A stretch of 64,000 bases of DNA from NCBI RefSeq assembly GCF_021190915.1, contig NZ_JAIOAP010000006.1, positions 1-64,000 of the forward strand, given 5' to 3'. The notes under the pieces are model-generated. The model was not told the DNA's origin, did no database searches, and was given only the letters and a program-made list of their open reading frames with translations. Below, piece by piece: positions 25,750-34,402 of this stretch. Both the position numbers and the translations under genes were made by a program. Positions within the stretch are counted from its first letter, which is position 1; the number at the start of each line of letters is the position of its first letter. The DNA comes from Cohnella silvisoli. Lineage in GTDB: Bacteria > Bacillota > Bacilli > Paenibacillales > Paenibacillaceae.

Positions 25750-25928
25750 CGCGAATATAGAGGAGAGGGTAAGAGGGTGTCTCCTGGAAGAGCGAAGCGT
25801 CCGCCTTTGTAAACCCTTTGCCACCTTTTTCCGAGTTTATCTATTCAGGCAAAGGGTTTACAACAAGCGGCTGGAAGGAGACACCCTCGTCCCTCATCCC
25901 CATTTTCGCGCCTCTCCGCTCTATTCGC
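25750..25928 (+). repeat. Nested palindromic intergenic element, copy 1
   Basis: The element contains an outer inverted repeat GAGGGTGTCTCCT / AGGAGACACCCTC (13 bp, perfect), an inner one TTGTAAACCCTTTGCC / GGCAAAGGGTTTACAA (16 bp, perfect) and weaker outermost arms GCGAATATAGAG / CTCTATTCGC. The loop is about 22 bases. The ends GGGTAAGAGGGT and ACCCTCGTCCCT recur, inverted, at 41735-41921. Its RNA would fold into a long multi-part hairpin. No coding capacity. Confidence 0.8.
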
Positions 25929-25930
25929 AA

Positions 25931-27082
25931 TTACGTGTCAATCTCATACTTTTCCTGATAAGCCCGAATACTAAAAATTAGCCCGATTGACATCATGTTA
26001 AGCAGCAGGGAAGTACCTCCATAACTAATAAATGGCAAAGTAATGCCCGTTATCGGCATAATCCCGATCATCATGCCTATGTTCTCGAAGATCTGAAACA
26101 CCATCATCGATGCAATTCCAATAATGATGAAAGAGCCTCGTAAATCGTAACACTGGTATGCGATCAGGATCATCCTGTAAATAAAGAGGAAGTACAATAG
26201 CAGCAACAAAGCCGCGCCCTGAAATCCGAACTCTTCTCCGATAACGACGAATATGGAATCGGAATAAGTGTACGGGATGAACTTACGGTTTTTAGACTCC
26301 CCTTGCAAATAGCCGTCCCCAGCTAACCCGCCCGATCCAATGGCAATCTTGGCGTACTCCGATTGGCGGCGATCATCCGCGGACGCTTCCTCGGGATGGA
26401 TATACGTATTGATACGCTCGTACCAGTGGACCTTATGATGACCCTCCAAGTAATCGCGAATTTCCGTATTATACGTATTGAACAGGGTCACGAAAAGCAT
26501 TAATCCGCCCACGACCACGGCTAATCCAATCATCACGTACGTATAGCGAACATTTCCAATCCACAGCATGCCTAATACGATAAAAATATAGATAATCGCA
26601 TTACCCAAATCGGGCTGAATCATCACTAGCATGAAAGGTATCATGGCGAAGAACGCGACGAGCATGACGTCGCTGCGCATTTTCAGCGGATCGCCCTGAC
26701 GTCTCCCCATCAATGCCGCGACGGTAATAATAAGGAACAGCTTCATAATTTCCGCCGGTTGGAAGGACAGTAAACCTAAATTAAACCAGCTGCGGGCTCC
26801 ATTGGTCTCTTTTGCCAGGAAAAAGACAAGCACAAGTAAAATCAAACCAATGGCATACCACACGTACCAAACCTTTAATAAAAGCCGATAATCCACCAAC
26901 GTCGCTAAGATGACAACTAAGAAGCCAGCCCCATAGAAAATAAGCGTCTTGATGTCCAGATTCTGATATTGAGGCAGGGGATTATTATACGTTGCGCTGC
27001 GAACGAGTACCGTGCTGATTCCCATAAACAAGCCAAGGATAACCAGCATCATCCAGTCCATTTTCTTTAATCGGTTTATCAA
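25931..27082 (-). CDS. rodA: RodA/FtsW-family peptidoglycan glycosyltransferase
   Basis: A 383-residue SEDS-family membrane protein that polymerises lipid II for cell-wall elongation. About ten transmembrane helices are visible; typical motifs are NGARSWFNLGLLSFQPAE (about 94-112), QPDLGNA (about 158-164) and GMMIGIMPITGITLPFISYGG near the C-terminus. The neighbours mreBCD and minCD favour RodA (elongation) over FtsW or SpoVE. In B. subtilis minD is followed directly by spoIVFA; rodA here is an addition. It follows minD by seven bases. Confidence 0.88.
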   Translation of the reverse strand: MINRLKKMDWMMLVILGLFMGISTVLVRSATYNNPLPQYQNLDIKTLIFYGAGFLVVILATLVDYRLLLKVWYVWYAIGLILLVLVFFLAKETNGARSWFNLGLLSFQPAEIMKLFLIITVAALMGRRQGDPLKMRSDVMLVAFFAMIPFMLVMIQPDLGNAIIYIFIVLGMLWIGNVRYTYVMIGLAVVVGGLMLFVTLFNTYNTEIRDYLEGHHKVHWYERINTYIHPEEASADDRRQSEYAKIAIGSGGLAGDGYLQGESKNRKFIPYTYSDSIFVVIGEEFGFQGAALLLLLYFLFIYRMILIAYQCYDLRGSFIIIGIASMMVFQIFENIGMMIGIMPITGITLPFISYGGTSLLLNMMSIGLIFSIRAYQEKYEIDT

Positions 27083-27089
27083 GCTCCGA

Positions 27090-27884
27090 TCATCCCATTC
27101 CGAAAAACTTCTTTACTTTGCGAAACATTCCCGACTTCTCTTCTAGCTGTGATAAAGGCACCGTCTCTCCTAATATCCGTCTCGCAATGTTGCGATAGGC
27201 AATGGCTGCACGGGAATTCACGTTCATGACCGTAGGTTCCCCAAGGTTCGCCGCTCGAATGACAAGCTCGTCGTCCGGAACGATGCCGATCAAATCGATG
27301 GCCAGCACCTGACAAATATCTTCTATTTCCAACATGTCGCCGTTTTTCATCATGTTCGGACGAATGCGGTTAATGATTAGCTTGGGTGACGGAAAATGGC
27401 TCTTCTCGAGCAGCCCGATTACGCGGTCCGCATCTCTAACCGCGGCATTCTCGGGTGTTGTGACGACGATTGCTTGCGATGCACCCGCAATCGCATTGCG
27501 AAAGCCTTGCTCGATCCCTGCCGGGCAATCGATAATAATATAGTCAAAGTCAGGCTTTAAGCTTTCGATAATTTGACGAACCTGCTCCGGAGAAATATCG
27601 TTCTTATCCTTCGTCTGTGCCGCAGGCAGCATGTATAGCTCGTCGAAGCGCTTGTCTTTAATGAGTGCTTGGTTGACTCGGCAGCGGCCTTCGGCCACGT
27701 CGATGAGATCGTAAATGATTCTGTTTTCCAGACCCATCACGACATCGAGGTTGCGCAAGCCGATATCGGTATCCACCATACATACCTTTTTCCCCATAAT
27801 CGCCAAAGCCGTACCTAAATTGGCTGACGTCGTCGTTTTGCCGACTCCGCCTTTCCCCGAGGTGACTACGATCGCTTCTCCCAT
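27090..27884 (-). CDS. minD: Septum site-determining ATPase MinD
   Basis: A 264-residue membrane-associated ATPase that recruits MinC to block division near poles. Deviant Walker A KGGVGKTTT (about 11-19, with the signature lysine), Walker B-like DTDIGLRNLD, IIDCPAG and a C-terminal amphipathic helix (FRKVKKFFGMG) acting as the membrane target sequence. Length is normal. Four bases separate it from minC. Confidence 0.97.
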   Translation of the reverse strand: MGEAIVVTSGKGGVGKTTTSANLGTALAIMGKKVCMVDTDIGLRNLDVVMGLENRIIYDLIDVAEGRCRVNQALIKDKRFDELYMLPAAQTKDKNDISPEQVRQIIESLKPDFDYIIIDCPAGIEQGFRNAIAGASQAIVVTTPENAAVRDADRVIGLLEKSHFPSPKLIINRIRPNMMKNGDMLEIEDICQVLAIDLIGIVPDDELVIRAANLGEPTVMNVNSRAAIAYRNIARRILGETVPLSQLEEKSGMFRKVKKFFGMG

Positions 27885-27888
27885 GATT

Positions 27889-28551
27889 CTACACTCCTTT
27901 GAACTGCATGACTTCCTTGCGTTGACGGCTTAAACCCGTCATTTTATCAATCGCCATCGTACCTTCCCGTAAGAACGCATATTCCATCCAAGGCTCCGCG
28001 GACGTCCATTCATCCGGCGGTCGGCTAATGACATCCGCGATGCGAAGTTGGGTCGGCTTCATCAAAGATGCGGCAATGATCGCTTCCCCATCGCCATCAA
28101 CCCCTGCATGAACGGTTCCCCTAAGCGCTCCCAGAACGTAGACATCCCCTGTACATCTTATCGTACCTCCGGGGTTCACATCGCCAAGCAGCAACAAATG
28201 CCCCTCGAATTCCAGTGTTTGTCCCGACCTTACGATACCAGTGATCGTATGTAAACTAGGAGCAATCTTAAGAGTCGGATCTACCGTCGGAGGATCGCTT
28301 TCAATCGACTGGATCAATAAATTCCCTTGTCTGCGCAAGATAGACCGAATTCGTTCCTTGTCTTCTTCTTCCAGTTGCCTAGCACCGAGTTTGATGAAGA
28401 TATGAACGATTGGACCGGTGAATTGCTGAACGTGCTTGTCCAATTTGGCATTCAGTTCATCTAAGAGGGTCACAAAGTCGCATTGGTCATCGAGCAGAAA
28501 CACGAGTCCATCTTTAGTACCCTTGATCGTTATGTGCGATTTGCCGGTCAC
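27889..28551 (-). CDS. minC: Septum site-determining protein MinC
   Basis: Division inhibitor acting on FtsZ, 220 residues. The N-terminal domain (about 5-100) is followed by the C-terminal beta-helix domain (about 110-205) with GQTLEFEGHLLLLGDVNPGG and GDVYVLGALRGTVHAG, which dimerises and binds MinD. Directly upstream of minD and 76 bases behind mreD. Confidence 0.95.
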   Translation of the reverse strand: MTGKSHITIKGTKDGLVFLLDDQCDFVTLLDELNAKLDKHVQQFTGPIVHIFIKLGARQLEEEDKERIRSILRRQGNLLIQSIESDPPTVDPTLKIAPSLHTITGIVRSGQTLEFEGHLLLLGDVNPGGTIRCTGDVYVLGALRGTVHAGVDGDGEAIIAASLMKPTQLRIADVISRPPDEWTSAEPWMEYAFLREGTMAIDKMTGLSRQRKEVMQFKGV

Positions 28552-28627
28552 TTTGTCCGCTCCTCCCTACGGTAAATGAAATTCTGCTTGATGAAGCCGA
28601 ATTCCTGCCTGTCAGGTTAAACGGTGC

Positions 28628-29158
28628 TTATTCCGAACCTTCTTCTCCCGAAGAAAGCGACTGTTTAACCAGGAAGCGGCGGACTGGAACATACAAGAGG
28701 AGTGCAATCAATAATTGAAGCAGCGCGGTCGGAGCTATTTGCCAATAAAAGGCATAAGCATACTGCAGCTCGGTAATTTGGAACAGTTTATAAATCAAAT
28801 AAACAATCGTATCTAGCAGCACGCCGCCTATTAAGACAACCCAAACGAAAAATCCAATCGTAAAATTTCTGTATTCCGATGCAAGCCCTGCCATGTACCC
28901 GAGCAATCCCATTCCAAACCCATAGGGCCCGATTAAGTGGCCGTAAGCCAGTATGTCCTGAAGCAAGCCGAAGCCAAGTCCGAACATAAACGCCTTATGG
29001 CGTCCTGTGAATCCTGCAACGTATAAGGTCATAATAAAGCATAAATGCGGGAGCAGCCGTTCGCTCCAAGCGGATGGAACTAGCCAGGGAAAGACGGAAT
29101 TCTCTATTACTACTAGAAACATCGCGAACAAGATTACCCGGTTGATTCGCATGTTCAC
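28628..29158 (-). CDS. mreD: Rod shape-determining protein MreD
   Basis: A 176-residue integral membrane protein with about five transmembrane helices and the FGLLQDI motif (around 63-69) that marks the family. Part of the MreBCD-RodA elongation complex. Its start overlaps the mreC stop by four bases, indicating coupling. Confidence 0.9.
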   Translation of the reverse strand: MNMRINRVILFAMFLVVIENSVFPWLVPSAWSERLLPHLCFIMTLYVAGFTGRHKAFMFGLGFGLLQDILAYGHLIGPYGFGMGLLGYMAGLASEYRNFTIGFFVWVVLIGGVLLDTIVYLIYKLFQITELQYAYAFYWQIAPTALLQLLIALLLYVPVRRFLVKQSLSSGEEGSE

Positions 29159-30024
29159 GGCTCTTTCACCTCGGGGACGACTATCACCATTACTTCTCTT
29201 AAATGATCGAACTTCGCAGCAGGTTTAATGATGGCCGTATAGGTCAAGCCAAAATCGCCAACTTGACTGCTTTTGACTTCACCTATAATGATCCCTTTGG
29301 GAAACAGGCTTCCGATCCCAGATGTGATAACCTTGTCTCCGTCGGCGGGTTTATCACGCTCGTCAATCTTCGTCATTTGCAGCGTTCCGGTTACGTCGTC
29401 ATATTCTATGATTCCGAAAGATTCAGGCTTGCCTAAGAACGTAGCGGATACCGGAGTTCCTTTGGATGAACTCGGATCCAAATCCGTAATAAGAGTTACT
29501 GTGGAGGTAAAGGTTTTAACTTTGCTGACTAAACCAACTAGACCGTCTACCGTCCTAACGGCCATTTCCGGTTTAATGCCGGCCCTTGAACCCAAATTAA
29601 TTGTGATTGTCTTCTCATATGGATTAGAAGTGCTACCAACGACTTGTGCGACCAAATAGCGATATTTGTCCATCTTCTTCTGCTCTTCGGTAAAATGGAG
29701 ATCTTCCTTCAACTGCTTGTTTTCCGCTTCAAGAAGGTTAAACCGGATTTGATCCTGCGTATATTGGGCTACGGTTTGCTTAAGTTGCTCATTCTCCTTA
29801 TACACGTCGGAAAGCCGGCCGAGGTCGCGGAAAAAATCCGCGACCGCTCCGACCGGCCGGTACAAAGTTCCTTGCACAGTCCCAAAGGCATCGCTCAAAA
29901 ATTTCTCCGGCCAAGTCAGGCGAGTTCGGCCTAAGGTAAATCCCATGAGAGCAATAAACAAGATTAGCCCGATCATAAGGATGAACAGACGTTTATTGCG
30001 CATTAATCGAAAAATCCCACTCAC
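29155..30024 (-). CDS. mreC: Rod shape-determining protein MreC
   Basis: A 289-residue protein with one transmembrane helix (about 11-29), an extracytoplasmic coiled coil (about 70-115, rich in EN.QLK) and two beta domains (about 120-280), including INLGSRAGIKPEMAV and DKVITSGIGSLFPKG. It scaffolds the elongasome outside the membrane. Start is probably a GTG at 30024; an ATG seven codons later is an alternative. Confidence 0.93.
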   Translation of the reverse strand: MSGIFRLMRNKRLFILMIGLILFIALMGFTLGRTRLTWPEKFLSDAFGTVQGTLYRPVGAVADFFRDLGRLSDVYKENEQLKQTVAQYTQDQIRFNLLEAENKQLKEDLHFTEEQKKMDKYRYLVAQVVGSTSNPYEKTITINLGSRAGIKPEMAVRTVDGLVGLVSKVKTFTSTVTLITDLDPSSSKGTPVSATFLGKPESFGIIEYDDVTGTLQMTKIDERDKPADGDKVITSGIGSLFPKGIIIGEVKSSQVGDFGLTYTAIIKPAAKFDHLREVMVIVVPEVKEP

Positions 30025-30060
30025 CTGCTTTCCCGTCCTATCGATCAGCGCCCAATTCTT

Positions 30061-31092
30061 CTAGCGGCCGGATCGGGAGGCCCCGCCTCTGGATTTGAAG
30101 AGATGGATGTTATCGAGCGCTCTTCCTGTACCGATCGCTACGCAATCTAACGGATTCTCGGCAACGATGACGGGCATCCCCGTTTCTCTGGATAACATCT
30201 TATCTAAATTACGAAGCAATGCTCCGCCGCCCGTTAATACGATGCCGCGATCCATAATATCCGCCGAAAGCTCTGGCGGACATTTCTCCAAAGTTACCTT
30301 GACGGCGTCGATAATCGAATTGACTGTATCCGACAGCGCTTCGGTAATTTCATCCGAGGTGATAGCCAGCGTCTTAGGCAAGCCGGAGACAAGATCGCGT
30401 CCGCGAATTTCAATGGATTCCATCTTCTCTAGCGGCATAGCCGAGCCAATCTCCATCTTTAACTGCTCGGACGTTCTTTCTCCGATCATCAGGTTATACA
30501 ACCGTTTGATGTATGCGATAATCGCATCATCCATCTCATCGCCGGCAATGCGGATGGAACGGCTCGTAACGATGCCTCCGAGCGAGATAACGGCCACTTC
30601 CGTCGTACCGCCGCCGATATCGACGACCATACTTCCTGTCGGCTCCCATACCGGCAAATCAGCTCCGATCGCTGCCGCAAAAGGCTCCTCAATAATATAA
30701 GCCTCCCGTGCACCCGCTTGCTTAGTGGCATCCTCAACGGCGCGTTTCTCTACGGCAGTAATGCCGGAAGGCACGCAAACCATGACGTTGGGATGGCGAG
30801 GGAACAACGTCCGCGGTTTCTGCGCTTGACGAATGAAATATTTAATCATCGTTGCCGTTGTTTCAAAATCAGCGATAACCCCATCCTTCATAGGACGGAT
30901 AGCAACTATGTTACCCGGTGTGCGGCCGATCATTTTCTTGGCATCCGAACCGACTGCTTCGATTTTTTTCGTATCGGTACGGAGGGCGACCACGGACGGT
31001 TCTCTGACTACGATCCCTCTGCCTTTGACATAAACCAACGTATTTGCCGTTCCAAGATCGATACCCAGATCTCGTGTAAATCCTCCTACCAT
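30061..31092 (-). CDS. mreB: Actin-like rod shape-determining protein MreB
   Basis: A 343-residue actin-fold filament protein guiding lateral wall synthesis. Phosphate loops [10 protein letters not shown] (about 10-19) and [13 protein letters not shown] (about 163-175) and the adenosine motif [11 protein letters not shown] are intact. Transcribed with mreC, mreD, minC, minD and rodA; 84 bases behind radC. Confidence 0.97.
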   Translation of the reverse strand: MVGGFTRDLGIDLGTANTLVYVKGRGIVVREPSVVALRTDTKKIEAVGSDAKKMIGRTPGNIVAIRPMKDGVIADFETTATMIKYFIRQAQKPRTLFPRHPNVMVCVPSGITAVEKRAVEDATKQAGAREAYIIEEPFAAAIGADLPVWEPTGSMVVDIGGGTTEVAVISLGGIVTSRSIRIAGDEMDDAIIAYIKRLYNLMIGERTSEQLKMEIGSAMPLEKMESIEIRGRDLVSGLPKTLAITSDEITEALSDTVNSIIDAVKVTLEKCPPELSADIMDRGIVLTGGGALLRNLDKMLSRETGMPVIVAENPLDCVAIGTGRALDNIHLFKSRGGASRSGR

Positions 31093-31176
31093 TCTGCTAC
31101 CTCCTGCTTTGACCGCGACTGCTATGTTGACGCCGTAAACGGGCCATCAGTCGTCGGGACAATCCTTATTATTATA

Positions 31177-31866
31177 TTACAAGCAGCCCATCTCCTTCAA
31201 ACTGATAAAGCGATTGTCACCTATTACCAAATGATCTAATAATTCAATCCCGATCAATTGTCCGGCTTCCCCTAATCGCTTCGTAAGCTGAATGTCTTCC
31301 ACGCTTGGAGTCGGATCGCCGCTAGGGTGATTGTGAGCGCATAGTATGGATGCGCTGCTGCGCCGTATCGCGGCACGAAACACTTCTCGCGGATGGACGA
31401 TAGAAGCGTTTAAGCTTCCAATGGACAATGTTTGACGGCCTATAACTTGGTTTTTGGTATTTAGAAACAAACAGACGAAATGCTCTTCTCTTTGATGCCT
31501 AAGCTCCTCCATGAGCAGATCCGCCCCGTCCTGGGGACAATTGATCTTTACCATTTCCGGCAGCCTCGAACGCGCTACCCTCCGTCCAAGCTCAAGCGAA
31601 GCTTGCAGCTGAAGAGCCTTCGCCGGCCCGATACCGCGTATGAGGGTAAGCTCTTCCCATTTACTCTCGGCCAATCTCCGCAAACCCCCGCTTTCGTTCA
31701 GAATGCGCTGGGCAAGGTGTACGGCGGACTCGTTCGAATTTCCCGTGCGGAGAAGAATGGCGAGTAATTCCGCATGGCTTAGCGCCTCTGCTCCGTGTTG
31801 CTGCATGCGTTCCCGCGGTCGGTCCTCGGACGGAATCTCGCGTATGCGAAAGGATCGTTGCTCCAA
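31177..31866 (-). CDS. radC: RadC/YsxA-family JAB-domain protein
   Basis: A 229-residue protein with N-terminal helix-hairpin-helix segments (about 20-100, IRGIGPAKALQLQA) and a C-terminal JAB/MPN metallo-domain with HNHPSGDPTPS (about 178-188), the zinc-binding motif. The precise biochemical role is unsettled; the historical DNA-repair name is not well supported. The start codon is a TTG with a weak ribosome site, so the N-terminus may be misplaced. Lies between maf and mreB as in B. subtilis. Confidence 0.92.
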   Translation of the reverse strand: MEQRSFRIREIPSEDRPRERMQQHGAEALSHAELLAILLRTGNSNESAVHLAQRILNESGGLRRLAESKWEELTLIRGIGPAKALQLQASLELGRRVARSRLPEMVKINCPQDGADLLMEELRHQREEHFVCLFLNTKNQVIGRQTLSIGSLNASIVHPREVFRAAIRRSSASILCAHNHPSGDPTPSVEDIQLTKRLGEAGQLIGIELLDHLVIGDNRFISLKEMGCL

Positions 31867-31918
31867 AACGTTAGCCTACCTTCAAAAGCCGCGTCGGCCG
31901 CGGGAATGGCTTAGTCAT

Positions 31919-32530
31919 TCAAGGAACCGTAACGTCGAATTGCTCGAGCATAACGGCAAGGAGAGATACCGGTAATCCCACAACATTGAAATAACAACCT
32001 TCAATAGACTCGACAAGCAAAGAACCAATCTCTTGAATGCCGTATGCCCCGGCTTTGTCCATCGGCTCGCCGGTTGCGACATATCGGGAAATCTGGTCAG
32101 CAGTCAAACTCCTCATCTTAACCTTCGTTATACGATGGGAAGTAACGATCCTCTCATCGGATACCCGTAAACAAGTCACCCCGGTATAAACCTCATGTAA
32201 CTCGCCCGCAAGCCGCTCAAGCATCTGCTCCGCATCCTGCACATCTCTAGGTTTTCCCATCACTTTGCCATTCAACACAACAATCGTATCGCTTCCCACA
32301 ATAATGGAAGAAACGTCGTCCGGGCTTTGAAGTTCCTCTTTAACGGCAAGAGCCTTGCGTAAGGACAGCCCCTCTACGATCTGAACAGGAGACCAATGAT
32401 CCGGCGTGTCTTCATCCACTCTGCTCGGTAAAATCCGAACCGGGAGACCCAGGAGCGAAATGAGTTCTTGTCTGCGAGGAGAAGCTGAGGCGAGTATAAG
32501 CTTGGGGCCGTTAGATGAAACGGATTGCAT
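31919..32530 (-). CDS. maf: Maf-like nucleotide pyrophosphatase
   Basis: A 203-residue house-cleaning enzyme that hydrolyses modified or canonical nucleoside triphosphates. ASASPRRQEL (about 13-22), the VGSDTIVVL strand and the SLLVESIEGCYFNVVGLP segment are typical. ATG 32530 is preceded by GAAGGGAAG nine bases upstream. In B. subtilis the overexpressed protein affects septation. Fifty-two bases separate it from radC. Confidence 0.93.
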   Translation of the reverse strand: MQSVSSNGPKLILASASPRRQELISLLGLPVRILPSRVDEDTPDHWSPVQIVEGLSLRKALAVKEELQSPDDVSSIIVGSDTIVVLNGKVMGKPRDVQDAEQMLERLAGELHEVYTGVTCLRVSDERIVTSHRITKVKMRSLTADQISRYVATGEPMDKAGAYGIQEIGSLLVESIEGCYFNVVGLPVSLLAVMLEQFDVTVP

Positions 32531-32551
32531 AAACAAATACTTCCCTTCGAA

Positions 32552-32794
32552 TTACATTTTGCGGTACAGCCATATCGCTATAATAGCGCCGATCACGCTA
32601 AGCAAGCTAAAGTTCACGTTCAAATTCAGACTGTAGCTGATAACCGACAAATCCGCGGCAGGCGACCAATTCAGCTTGATTGCTCGGGTCAAAAAGGTAA
32701 GGCCCGGAACCTCCTTAAGCCATATGGCGACCAATGCGCCGGCAAGCATGCCCAAAAAAATGAACAAGAGAAGAATCCAACCGTTTTTCTTCAT
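32552..32794 (-). CDS. DUF4321 small membrane protein
   Basis: An 80-residue protein with two transmembrane helices (about 5-26 and 60-77), KKNGWILLLFIFLGMLAG at the start and a short extracytoplasmic part between. This fits the DUF4321 family found next to maf in Paenibacillaceae and clostridia. Function unknown; its position among division and sporulation genes is suggestive only. Lies 21 bases before maf. Confidence 0.8.
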   Translation of the reverse strand: MKKNGWILLLFIFLGMLAGALVAIWLKEVPGLTFLTRAIKLNWSPAADLSVISYSLNLNVNFSLLSVIGAIIAIWLYRKM

Positions 32795-32936
32795 ATTTCA
32801 TCGTCTCCCACCATTTTTTGACACCCGTCTATTCATTATACGTTTCCCGGACAAGTCACACAATGCATAAAACAAAGACAGCCCCTAGGAAGCAGGCTGC
32901 CTCAGTTCTAAAGTCCCAGCAAGTCTATGGAGTGCA

Positions 32937-34244
32937 TTATCCGTCTACCTCAGGCTGCAAAACCAAACGTAAATGCCGGTCAGCCAGCAAGGCTTTCATA
33001 ACGGCAGATTGAGCGGTCCACAAGTGAGAACGAGAAGGCTTGCGATTAAATTCCGTTACGGAGAGAACTGCGGAATTCAAAGCTTGTACGATTATTTTCC
33101 CATCCTCTGCAGTCTTTCCATCCAACTTATCTACAGCCGCAACCGTATTTAGCCATTGCTGGTGAACCTCTTGAAGCGATGCTTTGTTTGCTGTATCCAT
33201 CTTCCGAGGTTGTTTATCTTGCAATGCGGTACCCGTTAACTGAGTCAGCGTCCGCGCCAATTGCGCGGTTGCATTCATAAACGGAGCCAGCCCTTCTGGA
33301 AGCGTTTCGGAGGAAACTGTTACCGGTTCTCCTTCCAATGGCTTTACGTACACTTCGATACCGGACATCTGGGCGGCAAGCGCTTCTGCTTCATCTCGAG
33401 TCATGGCGGCTCCGACGTATACTCGATATCCATCGCTAGTCTCGGTAGCGGAAGCTAGTCCTTTATCCTGCAACTGATTAACCGCCGTTTGCATACTTTC
33501 CTTGCTTTGGAAAACTCCGTACTGAAGCATGTAATAAACATCAGCCCGCACTTGCGCTATGGAGTCTTTCCCCCCGGTTCGACCGGAAGTCTCGGAAGTA
33601 GCGGCAGACTCAGGAGAAACGGCTGCCCCCGTTCCTTTCGGTATCGCGTTCGTCCCATTAGTCGAAGGAGTTGCGGACTTTCCGGGTGAGGCTTGGACGG
33701 GAAGCCCGGGGCCAGCTCCGGATTTCCCCGGAAACAAAGGTTCACCCGTAAATAAGCTCAGCACCAGATAACCAAATAACGCTCCGGTTGCAACGGCTGC
33801 CGTTACGGAAAGGAATACCCTCGACCAGGAAGGTCCCTCGCTCGTTCCGGTCGTTCGATTTAACCAGCTTGTCCCCGGCAACCGTCCCTCATATTCATTA
33901 TCGGATATTTCACTGCTCCATTTATCGTCAGACGGTTCATCGTAGGCAACGTCCTTTAATATCGGATAAGGCGCTTGAATATGCTTTTCTAGTTGACGGG
34001 CGTTAGCTTGTACGATTACAGGCGGAACGGACCGCTCTACGAATTCTGTTTTGCGTATGATGTCCTCCAATGCATGGATATCATCTTGGTAAGGACTATT
34101 CAACGATGTAAAGCCCAGTTCGGGAAGAGCTTCCTCCTCGAGGTTAAGCTTCTCGGCGGCAGCGATGGATTGCCTTATCGGCTTCTTAGGCTCAGTCGGC
34201 TTAGGCGGTTCGAAACGAATGGTCATCCTAGCTTTTGATTGCAT
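32937..34244 (-). CDS. SPOR-domain membrane protein, likely SpoIIB counterpart
   Basis: A 435-residue protein. A charged cytoplasmic part (1-150) precedes one transmembrane helix at about 147-168 (VFLSVTAAVATGALFGYLVLSLF). A low-complexity, proline/serine/glycine/threonine-rich linker follows, then a SPOR domain at about 232-305 (YYMLQYGVFQSKESMQTAVNQL, YRVYVGAAMTRDEAEAL), which binds denuded peptidoglycan at septa. A helical tail of about 100 residues ends it. Its place between folC/murC and maf, and the single-TM plus SPOR layout, match B. subtilis spoIIB, needed for engulfment. Sequence similarity outside the domain cannot be judged here. ATG 34244 follows GGGGAG by seven bases. Confidence 0.75.
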   Translation of the reverse strand: MQSKARMTIRFEPPKPTEPKKPIRQSIAAAEKLNLEEEALPELGFTSLNSPYQDDIHALEDIIRKTEFVERSVPPVIVQANARQLEKHIQAPYPILKDVAYDEPSDDKWSSEISDNEYEGRLPGTSWLNRTTGTSEGPSWSRVFLSVTAAVATGALFGYLVLSLFTGEPLFPGKSGAGPGLPVQASPGKSATPSTNGTNAIPKGTGAAVSPESAATSETSGRTGGKDSIAQVRADVYYMLQYGVFQSKESMQTAVNQLQDKGLASATETSDGYRVYVGAAMTRDEAEALAAQMSGIEVYVKPLEGEPVTVSSETLPEGLAPFMNATAQLARTLTQLTGTALQDKQPRKMDTANKASLQEVHQQWLNTVAAVDKLDGKTAEDGKIIVQALNSAVLSVTEFNRKPSRSHLWTAQSAVMKALLADRHLRLVLQPEVDG

Positions 34245-34316
34245 GCTGCGTCTCCCCTTGTCCCTCAATCTAGTAATTAGAATATGAGAGTAGAGAGAGA
34301 ATTATGATCGATGAAC

Positions 34317-34352
34317 AATAAAACCAGCCCTCGGTTACTACCCGAAGACTGG
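34317..34352 (-). terminator. Terminator behind murC
   Basis: Minus strand CCAGTCTTCGG-N7-CCGAGGGCTGG (11 pairs including G-T) followed by TTTTATTG, about 50 bases after the murC stop. It separates valS-folC-murC from the SPOR-protein gene. Confidence 0.8.
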
Positions 34353-34402
34353 ATTCTAAGTAAATACGCGAGATTATCCTCGCACGGAGTCATAATGGAG
34401 GG

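Larger units (their letters stand above)
25412..25930. other. Intergenic region with repeat module, rodA to spoIVFA
   Basis: No gene is seen in these 519 bases. From right to left they hold the nested palindromic element (25750-25928), a terminator for the rodA transcript (25690-25721), two copies of the 51-bp palindrome unit (25544-25611) and about 130 bases that should contain the spoIVFA promoter. A 76-codon minus-strand frame (25506-25736) is only an open stretch through the repeats. Confidence 0.7.
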
